In this document: one piece after another, positions 51,357 to 60,225 of the stretch
Position numbering within the stretch: the stretch's first letter is position 1
How the letters are laid out: each line of letters opens with the position of its first letter
Assembly (NCBI RefSeq): GCF_039536205.1
Contig: NZ_BAAAYL010000001.1
Coordinates: 2,356,001 to 2,420,000 of the forward strand
Length of the DNA: 64,000 nucleotides
Direction: 5' to 3'
From: Streptomyces sannanensis
GTDB lineage: Bacteria > Actinomycetota > Actinomycetes > Streptomycetales > Streptomycetaceae
Program-made: the position numbers and the translations under genes
The notes under the pieces: generated by a model
Told to the model about the DNA's origin: nothing
The model's input: only the letters and a program-made list of their open reading frames with translations
Database searches by the model: none

Positions 51357-52652
51357 TTACGCCGACTTCTCGTGGCGGCCGTCGTCCTTGCGGATCATCC
51401 GCGGCTCGCGCGGCACCAGCGTCGGGTTGACGTTGTTGTGGACGACGTCCTCGGTGATGACGACACGGGCCACGTCCTTGCGGGACGGGACCTCGTACAT
51501 CACCGACATCAGGACCTCCTCCATGATGGCGCGCAGGCCGCGCGCGCCGGTGCCGCGGAGGATGGCCTGGTCGGCGATGGCCTCCAGGGCCGGGCGGTCG
51601 AAGTCCAGCTCCACGCCGTCGAGTTCGAACAGGCGCTGATACTGCTTCACCAGCGCGTTGCGCGGCTCGACCAGGATCTGCAGCAGGGCCTCGCGGTCCA
51701 GGTTGTGGACCGAGGTGATGACGGGGAGCCGGCCGATGAACTCCGGGATCATCCCGAACTTCACCAGGTCCTCCGGCATGACCTCCTGGAACTGGTCGCT
51801 GGCCTCGATCTCCCGCTTGGAGCGGATCGTCGCGCCGAAGCCGATGCCCTTCGCGCCGGCCCGCGACTCGATGATCCTCTCCAGGCCGGCGAAGGCACCG
51901 CCCACGATGAACAGGACGTTCGTCGTGTCGATCTGGATGAACTCCTGGTGCGGGTGCTTGCGGCCGCCCTGCGGCGGTACGGAGGCGGTGGTGCCCTCGA
52001 GGATCTTCAGCAGGGCCTGCTGCACGCCCTCGCCCGAGACGTCACGCGTGATCGACGGATTCTCGCTCTTACGGGCGACCTTGTCGATCTCGTCGATGTA
52101 GATGATGCCGGTCTCGGCCTTCTTGACGTCGTAGTCCGCGGCCTGGATCAGCTTCAGCAGGATGTTCTCGACGTCCTCGCCGACATAGCCCGCCTCCGTC
52201 AGCGCCGTCGCGTCGGCGATGGCGAACGGGACGTTGAGCATCCGGGCCAGGGTCTGAGCCAGCAGCGTCTTGCCCGACCCGGTGGGACCGAGCAACAGGA
52301 TGTTGGACTTGGCGAGTTCGATCGCGTCGTCCCGGCCCTGCGCGCCGCCGGTCTCGCCGGCCTGGACGCGCTTGTAGTGGTTGTACACCGCGACCGAGAG
52401 GGCCTTCTTCGCGGGCTCCTGCCCGACGACATAGCCCTCGAGGAACTCATAGATCTCGCGCGGCTTGGGGAGTTCCTCCCACCGCACCTCGGAGGTCTCG
52501 GCGAGCTCCTCCTCGATGATCTCGTTGCAGAGATCGATGCATTCGTCGCAGATGTAGACACCGGGGCCTGCGATGAGCTTCTTCACCTGCTTCTGGCTCT
52601 TGCCGCAGAACGAGCACTTGAGCAGGTCGCCGCCATCACCGATGCGTGCCAC
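51357..52652 (-). CDS. clpX: ATP-dependent unfoldase ClpX
   Basis: 431 residues. N-terminal C4 zinc domain (Cys13, Cys16, Cys35, Cys38). AAA+ core with Walker A GPTGSGKT at 122-129, Walker [11 protein letters not shown], the ClpP-contacting IGF loop in [10 protein letters not shown], sensor motif FIGRLPV and [13 protein letters not shown]. The start codon is GTG. It unfolds substrates for ClpP1P2, encoded just upstream but separated by hairpins and so probably on its own promoter. Confidence 0.97.
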   Translation of the reverse strand: MARIGDGGDLLKCSFCGKSQKQVKKLIAGPGVYICDECIDLCNEIIEEELAETSEVRWEELPKPREIYEFLEGYVVGQEPAKKALSVAVYNHYKRVQAGETGGAQGRDDAIELAKSNILLLGPTGSGKTLLAQTLARMLNVPFAIADATALTEAGYVGEDVENILLKLIQAADYDVKKAETGIIYIDEIDKVARKSENPSITRDVSGEGVQQALLKILEGTTASVPPQGGRKHPHQEFIQIDTTNVLFIVGGAFAGLERIIESRAGAKGIGFGATIRSKREIEASDQFQEVMPEDLVKFGMIPEFIGRLPVITSVHNLDREALLQILVEPRNALVKQYQRLFELDGVELDFDRPALEAIADQAILRGTGARGLRAIMEEVLMSVMYEVPSRKDVARVVITEDVVHNNVNPTLVPREPRMIRKDDGRHEKSA

Positions 52653-52750
52653 GAGGTGCTTCCCCTTCGCCTGGGAGCAGCCTGGTTCAGCGGCTCCTGG
52701 TGCCTCATATCCGACGGTACCCTGCCGGGGGCCCTGTTCGGGCCCCCCTG

Positions 52751-52776
52751 ACGGGGTTCACGACAAGTGAACCCCG
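52751..52776. terminator. Terminator of the clpP1P2 operon
   Basis: ACGGGGTTCAC and GTGAACCCCGC pair around GACAA, 18 bp beyond the clpP2 stop. A second G+C hairpin (GGGGGCC/GGCCCCC) sits directly behind at about 52727-52748. Confidence 0.85.
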
Positions 52777-52793
52777 CCAAGGGGCGTGTTGCC

Positions 52794-53468
52794 TCAGCCC
52801 AGCTGGGCGGGCGCGCCCTTGCGGGTGGACACGATCTGGTCGATCAGGCCGTACTGGAGCGCACCCTCGGCCGTGAGGATCTTGTCGCGCTCGATGTCCT
52901 CGCGGACCTTCTCCAGCGGGGTGCTGGAGTGCTTGGCGAGCATCTCTTCCAGCTGCGTGCGCATCCGGAGGATTTCGTTGGCGGCGATCTCCAGGTCGGA
53001 GAGCTGCTCACGGCCGGTCTGCGACGACGGCTGGTGGATCAGCACTCGGGCGTGCGGCAGGGCCATCCGCTTGCCGGGGGTGCCGGCGGCGAGCAGCACG
53101 GCCGCGGCGGAGGCCGCCTGGCCCATGCAGACCGTCTGGATGTCCGGCTTGACGAACTGCATCGTGTCGTAGATCGCGGTCAGCGCGGTGAAGGAGCCAC
53201 CGGGGCTGTTGATGTAGATCGAGATGTCGCGGTCCGGGTCCATCGACTCCAGGCACAGCAGCTGCGCCATGACGTCGTTGGCGGAGGCGTCGTCGATCTG
53301 CACGCCGAGGAAGATCACGCGCTCCTCGAAGAGCTTCGCGTACGGGTCGTACTCGCGCACGCCCTGCGAGGTGCGCTCGACGAAGCGCGGGACGACGTAG
53401 CGGTTGTCGACCTGGGGGCCCGTGTACAGGCCGCTCGCGGAGTAGTTGTTCATGTCGGTGTTCACCAT
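52794..53468 (-). CDS. clpP2: ATP-dependent Clp protease proteolytic subunit ClpP2
   Basis: 224 residues, serine peptidase of the ClpP fold. Nucleophile Ser120 in [15 protein letters not shown], His145 in [10 protein letters not shown], and the catalytic Asp in the ERDKILT segment. The N-terminal 20-30 residue propeptide ([17 protein letters not shown]) is typical of ClpP2. It is second gene of the clpP1-clpP2 operon (44 bp gap); the two subunits form a mixed tetradecamer. Confidence 0.96.
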   Translation of the reverse strand: MVNTDMNNYSASGLYTGPQVDNRYVVPRFVERTSQGVREYDPYAKLFEERVIFLGVQIDDASANDVMAQLLCLESMDPDRDISIYINSPGGSFTALTAIYDTMQFVKPDIQTVCMGQAASAAAVLLAAGTPGKRMALPHARVLIHQPSSQTGREQLSDLEIAANEILRMRTQLEEMLAKHSSTPLEKVREDIERDKILTAEGALQYGLIDQIVSTRKGAPAQLG

Positions 53469-53512
53469 CCTGGGGGCGTTCGGTGGGCTGTCGGGGCTGT
53501 CGGTACGAGGCC

Positions 53513-54130
<618 letters not shown>

Positions 54131-54289
54131 GTATCCACCTGCTCGTCTCTGACGGCTCCGGCCGTCTCAGCGTCTTTGTTCTGAGGGCGAGGTCCCGCGC
54201 GGGTGCTCCCCTACCGTGGGTACTCCCCTGCCCTCGTATTCATGGACCCTAACGCGCAGGTGAGACAACACCATCCCGGTTCCCGAACT

Positions 54290-54307
54290 GTTCGCTGGGA
54301 GCGCAAG
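54290..54307 (-). promoter_or_regulatory. ClgR-type operator of clpP1P2
   Basis: GTTCGCTGGGAGCGCAAG matches the published actinobacterial ClgR box (GTTCGC, five bases, GCG) and is partly palindromic. It lies upstream of clpP1, where ClgR is known to activate the clpP1P2 operon in Streptomyces. Confidence 0.7.
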
Positions 54308-54332
54308 GTGTGGAGGCCCGCGAGCCAACGCC

Positions 54333-54364
54333 GACGGGCCCGGCGCAGTGCGTCCGGGCCCGTC
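54333..54364. terminator. Terminator of tig
   Basis: GACGGGCCCGG and CCGGGCCCGTC form an 11 bp perfect stem around a ten-base loop between the tig stop and the clpP1 promoter region. Confidence 0.85.
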
Positions 54365-54420
54365 GTGCGTGGGGGTCCCCCCATGCCCGCCAGGGCGTGG
54401 GGGAAGGATCAGTACGAGGC

Positions 54421-55809
54421 TCAGGCCTCGGTCTTCTCCTCGGTCTCGCCCTCGCCCTCGGCGGCGGCGACGACCTCTTCGGCGATCTCTTCCTCGTCCT
54501 CGTCGGACAGGTCGACGACCTCGCCGTTGGTGTCCTTGACCGTGGCGGCCTCGACGACGAGCGCGAGGGCCTTGCCGCGGGCGACCTCGCCGACGAGCAT
54601 CGGCACCTGGCCGCCCTCGACGACGGCCTTGGCGAACTGGTCGGGGCTCATGCCGGAGGAGGCGGCACGGCGCATCAGGTGCTCGGTCAGCTCGTCCTGG
54701 TTGACGTTGAGCTTCTCCGTGGCGACCAGCTCGTCGAGGATGAACTGGGTCTTGATGCCCTTGATCGCCGCTTCCTTGGTCTCGGCGTCGAACTCCTCCT
54801 CGGTCTTGCCCTGGATCTCCAGGTACTTCGCGAGGTCGAGGCCCATCTGGCCGAGCTGGTGGTGCTCGAGGTTGTGCTTGCGGGTGTTGACCTCGTCCTC
54901 GAGGAGCTTCTCGGGGATCGGGACCTCGACCAGCTTCAGCAGCTCGTCCAGGACGCGCTCCTGGGCCTGGGTGGCCTGGTCGTACTGCTTCATGTTCTCG
55001 AGGCGCGTACGGCTGTCGGCCTTGAGCTCGTCCAAGGTGTCGAACTGGCTGGCCATCTGGGCGAAGTCGTCGTCCAGGGCGGGCAGCTCACGCGCGGCCA
55101 CCTGGGTGACCTTGACCGTGACCTCGGCCTCCTTGCCCGCGGCGGAGCCGCCCTTGAGCTCGGAGGTGAAGGTGGCCTCGCCGTCGGCCTCCAGGCCCTT
55201 GACGGCGTCGTCGATGCCGTCGAGCAGCTCACCGGAGCCGATGGTGTACGACACGCCCTCGGCGACGCCGTCCTCGAGGACCTCGCCCTCGACCTTGGCC
55301 TGCAGGTCGATCGTCACGACGTCGCCGTCCTCGGCGGCCCGCTCGACCGGGGAGGTGGAGGCGAAGCGCTCACGCAGCTGCTCCACGGACTTCTCGACGT
55401 CCTCGTCGGTGACCTCGACGGCGTCGACCTCGACCTCGATGCCGGAGTAGTCCGGGATCTCGACGGTCGGGCGGACGTCGACCTCGGCGGTGAAGGCCAG
55501 CAGCTCGCCGTCCTTCAGCTCGGTGATGTCGACCTCGGGCTGGCCGAGCGGGTTGACGTCGGCCTCGTTGACGGCCTGGGTGTAGAACTTCGGGAGCGCG
55601 TCGTTGACGGCCTCCTCCAGCACCGCGCCACGGCCGAACCGCTGGTCGATCACACGGGCCGGGATCTTGCCCTTGCGGAAGCCCTTGACCGTGACCTGCT
55701 GGTTGATCTTCTTGTACGCCGCGTCGAGGCTGTCCTTGAGCTCCTCGAAGGGCACCTCGACAGTGAGCCGAACCCGGGTCGGGTTCAGGTTCTCCACGGC
55801 GCTCTTCAC
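54421..55809 (-). CDS. tig: Trigger factor, ribosome-associated chaperone
   Basis: 462 residues. N-terminal ribosome-binding domain ([40 protein letters not shown] with the FRxGxxP signature near 45-50), central FKBP-like PPIase domain (about 150-240) and C-terminal arms. An acidic glutamate-rich tail (about 30 residues, [20 protein letters not shown]) ends the protein. It folds nascent chains and was placed next to clpP-clpX early in bacterial evolution. Confidence 0.96.
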   Translation of the reverse strand: MKSAVENLNPTRVRLTVEVPFEELKDSLDAAYKKINQQVTVKGFRKGKIPARVIDQRFGRGAVLEEAVNDALPKFYTQAVNEADVNPLGQPEVDITELKDGELLAFTAEVDVRPTVEIPDYSGIEVEVDAVEVTDEDVEKSVEQLRERFASTSPVERAAEDGDVVTIDLQAKVEGEVLEDGVAEGVSYTIGSGELLDGIDDAVKGLEADGEATFTSELKGGSAAGKEAEVTVKVTQVAARELPALDDDFAQMASQFDTLDELKADSRTRLENMKQYDQATQAQERVLDELLKLVEVPIPEKLLEDEVNTRKHNLEHHQLGQMGLDLAKYLEIQGKTEEEFDAETKEAAIKGIKTQFILDELVATEKLNVNQDELTEHLMRRAASSGMSPDQFAKAVVEGGQVPMLVGEVARGKALALVVEAATVKDTNGEVVDLSDEDEEEIAEEVVAAAEGEGETEEKTEA

Positions 55810-55957
55810 GGTTCGGTCTCCTTGTGGCTGATGCTCGGATTCTGCTGGGCCTGATCGGCTTCAGCGGATCGCGCCCGGAAGACTTGAGACACACGGGCAC
55901 GCAGCTTGCATAGTAACCGCAAGCCCGAAGGGCCCCACAACGTGATCTTGCTGGTGG

Positions 55958-56031
55958 TCGGGGTGGCGGGATTTGAACCCACGGCCTTCCGCTCCCAAAG
56001 CGGACGCGCTGCCAAGCTGCGCCACACCCCG
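55958..56031 (-). tRNA. tRNA-Pro (anticodon TGG)
   Basis: On the minus strand a full cloverleaf: acceptor CGGGGTG/CACCCCG, anticodon loop TTTGGGA in the stem TCCGC/GCGGA (anticodon TGG), T-arm with GGGTTCAAATCCC. The bases after the discriminator A read CCA at 55957-55955, so CCA is genome-encoded. Confidence 0.95.
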
Positions 56032-56133
56032 TTCGGTGCGACACGTAGGGTACATGCCCGCGGGCTGTACGTCGGTTCGTTTGATGGGGTGTGCGGAGAG
56101 GCCCTCCGACCCGCTAACATGCTCCTCGTGCTT

Positions 56134-56204
56134 GCGGGCGTAGCTCAATGGTAGAGCCCTAGTCTTCCAAACTAGCTACGCGGGTTCGATTCCCGTCGCC
56201 CGCT
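56134..56204 (+). tRNA. tRNA-Gly (anticodon TCC)
   Basis: 71 nt cloverleaf: acceptor GCGGGCG/CGCCCGC, D-arm TAGCTCAATGGTAGA, anticodon loop CTTCCAA (TCC), T-arm CGGGTTCGATTCCCG, discriminator T. CCA is not encoded. A strong terminator follows directly. Confidence 0.96.
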
Positions 56205-56212
56205 CTGAACGG

Positions 56213-56256
56213 CTCAGGGCCAGGTCGGAGGTTCAGTCCTCCGACCTGGCCCTGAG
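56213..56256 (+). terminator. Terminator of tRNA-Gly
   Basis: CTCAGGGCCAGGTCGGAGG and CCTCCGACCTGGCCCTGAG form a 19 bp perfect stem with loop TTCAGT, nine bases after the tRNA. Confidence 0.92.
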
Positions 56257-56685
56257 TGTTTCCGGGGCTTCGTTCTGTTCTTCGCGTCGCCCGCCGTGCG
56301 CCCCTCGGGCTTTTGATCTTTTGCTTCTTCTTGGCCTTCGGCGCTTCCTCCGGCCCTCCCTCACGAGGCCGCTCATCACGTCGGCGATCAGCCGGTCCCG
56401 GTCAGCGCTCGCGTCCATCGCGGGAGCAGCAGCGTCGATCTTGAGCAGCCTCCGGGTGGCCCGGCGTCGGCTCGCTCGGCGCAGGAGGGCGACTCCATCG
56501 CCGTGACGGCGCGCAGGCAGTCGTCCGTACCGGATTCCGGATGCGCTCGAAGGAGTCCTTGACGTGGCGCGACCGCCCGGGCGGACGCAGGCTTGAAGCG
56601 GTGACGAGGGGGCCCGCACGGGGTCACCGGGACCGCCGCCGGGCGGGCTTGCATCAACCGACGACCCGCCCAGGGAGCAGAGCGC
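56257..56685. other. Gene-free stretch, possible decayed ORF on the minus strand
   Basis: No convincing gene. A minus-strand frame from ATG 56418 encodes 61 highly basic residues (LIADVMSGLVREGRRKRRRP) ending in the tRNA terminator; it lacks a ribosome site. A shifted frame gives a lysine-rich stretch (EEAPKAKKKQKIKSPRGAR), which suggests a frameshifted relic. Neither can be identified. Confidence 0.3.
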
Positions 56686-57042
56686 ATGATCCAGCCGGCC
56701 GATATCCGCGAATGGCGCAACCGGGACGTCATCGACCCGAAGCGAAACAAGATCGGCGCCCTCGAGGCCGTCTACGTGGACACCTCGACCGACGAGCCGG
56801 CCATGGCCACCGTCCGGACCGGCCTGCCGACGCGGCAGCGCCTCATCTTCGTCCCGCTCGACGGGGCGATCGTGGGCCCGGACTACGTCAAGGTCGCGTA
56901 CGACAGGAGGCTGGTGAAGAAGGCCCCGTCCATCGGCACGGACGATGTGCTGCCCGTCGAGGAGGAGGAGGCGGTCTTCCGGCACTACGGCATGCCCTAC
57001 CAAGTCGGAGCCAAGGGGGAACGGCAGCTCGCGCGCCGCTGA
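56686..57042 (+). CDS. PRC-barrel domain protein
   Basis: 118 residues. It starts MIQPADIREWRNRDVIDPKR behind GGAGCAGAG and shows the beta-barrel pattern of PRC domains (NKIGALEAVYVDTSTDEPAM, RLIFVPLDGAIVGPDYVKVAYDR), with a family-typical FRHYGMPY near the C-terminus. PRC-barrel proteins of this size are common stress or storage-associated small proteins in actinomycetes. It begins a cluster of small plus-strand genes that ends in gvpK-gvpG. Confidence 0.85.
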   Translation: MIQPADIREWRNRDVIDPKRNKIGALEAVYVDTSTDEPAMATVRTGLPTRQRLIFVPLDGAIVGPDYVKVAYDRRLVKKAPSIGTDDVLPVEEEEAVFRHYGMPYQVGAKGERQLARR

Positions 57043-57068
57043 CCCCCTCATGAAGGGTGCGCACGCAC

Positions 57069-57239
57069 ATGGTGATCTTTCTGTTGCTCGTCCTCGCGGC
57101 GATCACCCTGGGACTCATCGGCACCACGGCGGAAGGCCTTGGCTATCTGCTGATCATCGGCATCGTCGTACTGGTGATCGCCCTTGCCTACGGCGGCGTG
57201 CGCCTGACCCACCGAGTCCGGGGTCGCCCCGGCCGGTGA
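57069..57239 (+). CDS. Small membrane protein of unknown function
   Basis: 56 residues, two hydrophobic helices (VIFLLLVLAAITLGLIGTTA and GYLLIIGIVVLVIALAYGGV) and a basic C-terminus (RLTHRVRGRPGR). The GAAGGG ribosome site is at 57052. ATG 57069 was chosen; GTG 57057 would be too close to it. It lies 26 bp after the PRC-barrel gene and is likely cotranscribed. Confidence 0.65.
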   Translation: MVIFLLLVLAAITLGLIGTTAEGLGYLLIIGIVVLVIALAYGGVRLTHRVRGRPGR

Positions 57240-57288
57240 GCGCATGAGCAGACGGCGCCGCCGAGGGGCCTCGGGAGCGCGTCGCCGT

Positions 57289-57453
57289 TCAGCGCCGCTT
57301 CGCTCGCGTCCTGTCCACGAGCGAGACGCCGAGCGCCGCCAGGCCGATCTGGATGAGCCATTCGGTCCAGTCGATACCGCTTGTCTCGGCTACACCCAGC
57401 GACCGGGCGATGGCGGAACCGGCCAGTGCGGCCGCGATGCCGATGAGGATCAT
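57289..57453 (-). CDS. Short membrane protein, GlsB/YeaQ/YmgE-like C-terminal half
   Basis: 54 codons on the minus strand: two hydrophobic segments (MILIGIAAALAGSAIARSLG and LIQIGLAALGVSLVDRTRA) separated by GVAETSGIDWTEW. The pattern resembles the second half of transglycosylase-associated GlsB/YeaQ proteins. The first half is missing and no ribosome site is seen, so it is either a truncated gene or a minimal version. It lies opposite to its neighbours. Confidence 0.45.
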   Translation of the reverse strand: MILIGIAAALAGSAIARSLGVAETSGIDWTEWLIQIGLAALGVSLVDRTRAKRR

Positions 57454-57545
57454 GAGCAGACGGGCAGGTGTTGACGCCCCGGCAACACCAGGCGCCCCAG
57501 CAAGCCTCCATGGGGCCTCACCACTTCGACGAAAGGTGGTTCACC

Positions 57546-57596
57546 ATGACGTCGATGGCCGGGGGCGACGCTCACATTGGAGAGCGGCCACCATGA
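57546..57596 (+). CDS. 16-codon ORF coupled to gvpK
   Basis: ATG 57546, with GAAAGGTGG seven bases upstream, opens MTSMAGGDAHIGERPP, whose TGA overlaps the gvpK start (ATGA). The good ribosome site on a tiny ORF suggests either a coupling leader peptide or the fused remains of a deleted gas-vesicle gene. Confidence 0.4.
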   Translation: MTSMAGGDAHIGERPP

Positions 57597-58000
57597 CAAG
57601 CCCGTCTGACCGGCCGGACGTCGACCGCATGAAGGAAGTGGCCGACGCGGCGGCGCGCGCCTTCGCCCTTGTCCCCGCCCGGCCCGACGAGGTACCACCG
57701 CTGCTCGACAGCCAGGGGCGGCGCACTGCCGCGCGTCGTCTCCACACCGACCCGGAGACGGTGGAAAGGGACCTCGTCAAGCTCGTCCTGACCATTGTCG
57801 AGCTGCTGCGCCAGCTGATGGAGCGCCAGGCGCTGCACCGGGTCGACCAGGGCGACCTCACCGAGGAACAGGAGGAAAGGCTCGGCCTGACACTCATGCT
57901 CCTCCACGACAGGATGACCGAACTGTGCAGCCGCTACGGTCTCACCATGGAAGACCTCAACCTCGATCTCGGGCCGCTCGGAACGCTCCTGCCGCCCTGA
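57593..58000 (+). CDS. gvpK: Gas vesicle protein K
   Basis: 135 residues. The GvpK core is clear: TDPETVERDLVKLVLTIVEL followed by LRQLMERQALHRVDQGDLTE and LTMEDLNLDLGPLGTLLPP. GvpK is an accessory protein of gas vesicle assembly, conserved in actinobacterial gvp clusters. ATG 57593 overlaps the stop of a 16-codon ORF and has GGAGAG upstream. No gvpA, gvpF, gvpL, gvpJ, gvpN or gvpO is present nearby, so the gene is an orphan or relic. Confidence 0.88.
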   Translation: MTSPSDRPDVDRMKEVADAAARAFALVPARPDEVPPLLDSQGRRTAARRLHTDPETVERDLVKLVLTIVELLRQLMERQALHRVDQGDLTEEQEERLGLTLMLLHDRMTELCSRYGLTMEDLNLDLGPLGTLLPP

Positions 58001-58005
58001 CCGAC

Positions 58006-58257
58006 ATGGGTACGGTCACTCCGCTGCGGACACTCGCCCTCACGCTCGCGCTCGTGGGAGGCACGAGATGGGCGGTGAAGCGTGTGGCCGAGATCGCGGA
58101 ATGGGAGCACTACGACGCTCGCCGGGTGGCGCGCCGGCTCGCCGAACTGGAACAGAAGGTGTCGGCCGGCCGGATCGGCCAGGAGGAACACAAGAGACGT
58201 GAGGCCGAGCTGCTCGGCCGGCTCGAAGAGATCCGGCGCTTCTGGGGGCGGCCATGA
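58006..58257 (+). CDS. gvpG: Gas vesicle protein G-like
   Basis: 83 residues. The pattern RWAVKRVAEIAEWEHYDARR, ELEQKVSAGRIGQEEHKRRE and AELLGRLEEIRRF fits GvpG (hydrophobic N-terminus, E-x-YD motif, helical end). It starts 5 bp after gvpK at ATG 58006. Its stop overlaps the ATG of an 11-codon remnant, so the operon formerly continued. Confidence 0.75.
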   Translation: MGTVTPLRTLALTLALVGGTRWAVKRVAEIAEWEHYDARRVARRLAELEQKVSAGRIGQEEHKRREAELLGRLEEIRRFWGRP

Positions 58258-58289
58258 GCAACCTGCCCAGCGCGTCAGAGCCTCCGTGA
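58254..58289 (+). pseudogene. Truncated start of a lost gene after gvpG
   Basis: ATG 58254 overlaps the gvpG stop (ATGA), as in coupled gvp operons, but the frame ends after MSNLPSASEPP. The rest of the gene appears to have been deleted. Confidence 0.4.
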
Positions 58290-58326
58290 GCAGGCCGCAA
58301 CTCGAATCGGTGTTCCACCGCCTCCG

Positions 58327-58521
58327 CTAGAAGCTGATCTGGTTGATCGTGCTCGCGATCGAGTCGAGGAACTTGGTTATCGACGGCGCCATGCCGCTGG
58401 AGGCAAGGAAGAAACCGAAGAGGATCGCCACGGTCGCGGGCCCTGCCTTCAGGTTTCCGCCCCGTATCAGCACCACGAGAATGATCGCCAACAACAGCAC
58501 TACAGACAGTGAAATGGCCAC
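58327..58521 (-). CDS. Small hydrophobic protein of unknown function
   Basis: 64 residues, two membrane segments (ISLSVVLLLAIILVVLIRGG and GPATVAILFGFFLASSGMA) and a short amphipathic C-terminus (ITKFLDSIASTINQISF). GTG start with GAGGG about 12 bases upstream. Proteins with this LLAIILVVLIRGG/ILFGFFLASSG arrangement recur in Streptomyces accessory regions; no function is known to me. Confidence 0.65.
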   Translation of the reverse strand: MAISLSVVLLLAIILVVLIRGGNLKAGPATVAILFGFFLASSGMAPSITKFLDSIASTINQISF

Positions 58522-58645
58522 AACTGATCACACCCTCGGTCGGTCCGCCTCCGACCATGGTGCCACCAACCTGCCTGTTGTCGGGGTCGGCTGACGAATC
58601 GCCGGCGCATGGAATGCGCCACATACCGGACCGGAGGCCGGACGG

Positions 58646-59113
58646 TCAGGGACCGTCCACCAGACCCAACAGCCTGCGAACGTTCGCGTACTTGGCGGTG
58701 AGCCGGACCCGGGTCGGCTCGTCCAGCACGGCGAGCCGCGCCGGGTCGGTGTTGTGCGCCAGGTCGGCCTCCTTGACGAGGAGCGCGCCGGGGGTGGCGA
58801 GGATGCGTGCGCAGTACGCCTCGACGTCCTCCCCGGACCGCTTGGTGACGGCCGGCACGATGTCCTTGGTGCTCTGCGGCAGCGCGACCGCGTCCAGCCA
58901 CTCCCGCGGCAGCGCGTCGTCCTCGACGGCGTCGTGCAGCCACGCGGCGGCGATCTGCTCGTCCCTCCCGCCCCTGACCCGTACTCCCTCGGCGACGGCG
59001 GCCAGATGCACGGCATACGGCCGCCCCGCCTTGTCGGTCTGTCCGGCGTGCGCCTCGCGGGCGACGGCCTCGACCTCGGCCAGGGTCAGGTGCGGCTCGC
59101 TCTGTTCCCTCAC
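58646..59113 (-). CDS. HD-domain phosphohydrolase (RelA/SpoT hydrolase-like)
   Basis: 155 residues. LAEVEAVAREAHAGQTDKAG with RPYAVHLAAVAEGV, then HD in AAAWLHDAVEDDA and the metal-binding Asp in KEADLAHNTDP: the order His...HD...Asp of stand-alone (p)ppGpp-hydrolase-like HD proteins. GTG 59113 overlaps the stop of the upstream SUKH gene (GTGA), so the two are translationally coupled. It may act on nucleotides or alarmones. Confidence 0.82.
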   Translation of the reverse strand: MREQSEPHLTLAEVEAVAREAHAGQTDKAGRPYAVHLAAVAEGVRVRGGRDEQIAAAWLHDAVEDDALPREWLDAVALPQSTKDIVPAVTKRSGEDVEAYCARILATPGALLVKEADLAHNTDPARLAVLDEPTRVRLTAKYANVRRLLGLVDGP

Positions 59114-60012
59114 TCGTCGTCCCCGTAACCCATGAACCAGTGTGTGCCGGAATAGCCTGCCATCGAGAACGGCTGGTTCGACTCGGTGAGCATCCGGAAG
59201 ATCAGCTCGGCAGTGGAGCAGTCGAACCGCGTCGTGGCGCGATCGTCCTCCATCGTGATGATGGGCCACAGATCCGGATCGCGGCCTTCGGTGAGCCAGT
59301 AGAACTGGGTCTCGTGCTCGGTGTTCGCCCATTCCAGAAGGCCGCCCCGCGCCGGGAACAGCTTGTAGGGCTCCCACAGTCCGTTGCCGCGCGTCGCCGC
59401 GAAGTGGGCCAGCCACTCGGTGTGCTGGACCAGGTCCTCACTCCGGCCGCCCGGGACGATCATGCTGAGGTAGCCGTCGAAGCCGCCGCGCCCGAAGAGC
59501 TCCGCCAGGCGCTTGTAGTCGCTCGGCAGCGCGGTGCCCAGCCGGGTCTCGACCGCCTCCCAGTCGACCGTGCGGGCCCTGGCCGGGTCCCAGCCCGTGA
59601 CGGCCACCACCCGGTCCACCCAGTCGGCGTCCGCCGGCAACGGGTCCGCCGCCGGGTCGGCGCGCTCGGCGACCAGCACGACCGGGCGTATGCCGCCCTC
59701 GTCGGTGCGGACCGTGCCGCAGCCGATCCACCGCCTCGCATACGCCCATACGCGCATCCCGGCCAGGCGGTCGCCGAAGGGCTCGACGAGCGGCAGCCCG
59801 GTCCGCGCCGTCGCCGTGGCCGGGTCCAGCCTGCGCGCGGAGCCGAAGCGGCCGCTCACCGCGTCGGCGAACGCCTCCAGGTCCAGACCGTCCGGCAGCT
59901 CCAGGCACGCGTGCCCGGCGCCGTGGCCGGGCCGCGCGCACACCGGCTCCGAGGTGACGGGCCCGACCGGATGGTGCAGGGCCGAAAGCAGTTCGTCGAA
60001 GTCCGTGTCCAT
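59110..60012 (-). CDS. SUKH (SMI1/KNR4) domain protein
   Basis: 300 residues. The SMI1/KNR4 fold is visible in the second half: VETRLGTALPSDYKRLAELFGRGGFDGYLSM, LLEWANTEHETQFYWLTEGR and WPIITMEDDRATTRFDCSTAEL. The N-terminal 120 residues carry an additional alpha/beta region (CLELPDGLDLEAFADAVSGR). SUKH proteins are often immunity proteins to contact-dependent or colicin-like nuclease toxins, but many are stand-alone. No toxin gene is adjacent. ATG 60012 was chosen. It is coupled to the downstream HD gene. Confidence 0.8.
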   Translation of the reverse strand: MDTDFDELLSALHHPVGPVTSEPVCARPGHGAGHACLELPDGLDLEAFADAVSGRFGSARRLDPATATARTGLPLVEPFGDRLAGMRVWAYARRWIGCGTVRTDEGGIRPVVLVAERADPAADPLPADADWVDRVVAVTGWDPARARTVDWEAVETRLGTALPSDYKRLAELFGRGGFDGYLSMIVPGGRSEDLVQHTEWLAHFAATRGNGLWEPYKLFPARGGLLEWANTEHETQFYWLTEGRDPDLWPIITMEDDRATTRFDCSTAELIFRMLTESNQPFSMAGYSGTHWFMGYGDDE

Positions 60013-60046
60013 ACGGGACAGTGAACCGCAGCCCTCTGACAACGCC

Positions 60047-60169
60047 TCAGCGGACAGCCGCCCTCGCCGGGAGGTGGGTCGCCGCCAGACCCAGGGCGAC
60101 GATCGCGGCCACCAGCGAGCCGTACAACACCGGCGGTATGCAGGGGGCTTCGCCGGTGATGCCCCGCAT
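60047..60169 (-). CDS. Putative 40-residue membrane peptide
   Basis: A tiny ORF with an excellent ribosome site (AGGGAGGT three bases before ATG 60169). It encodes MRGITGEAPCIPPVLYGSLV followed by AAIVALGLAATHLPARAAVR: one transmembrane helix. It lies between the PP2C phosphatase and the SUKH gene on the same strand. Confidence 0.5.
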   Translation of the reverse strand: MRGITGEAPCIPPVLYGSLVAAIVALGLAATHLPARAAVR

Positions 60170-60225
60170 CAGACCTCCCTGCGCACCGGGTAGCCGCGAG
60201 CCCGGCATGATCCGCCGGACACCTC

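Noticed and set aside
56233..56418. 61-codon basic ORF on the minus strand
   Set aside because: No ribosome site, overlaps a tRNA terminator, and the neighbouring frame looks equally protein-like; insufficient support for a gene.
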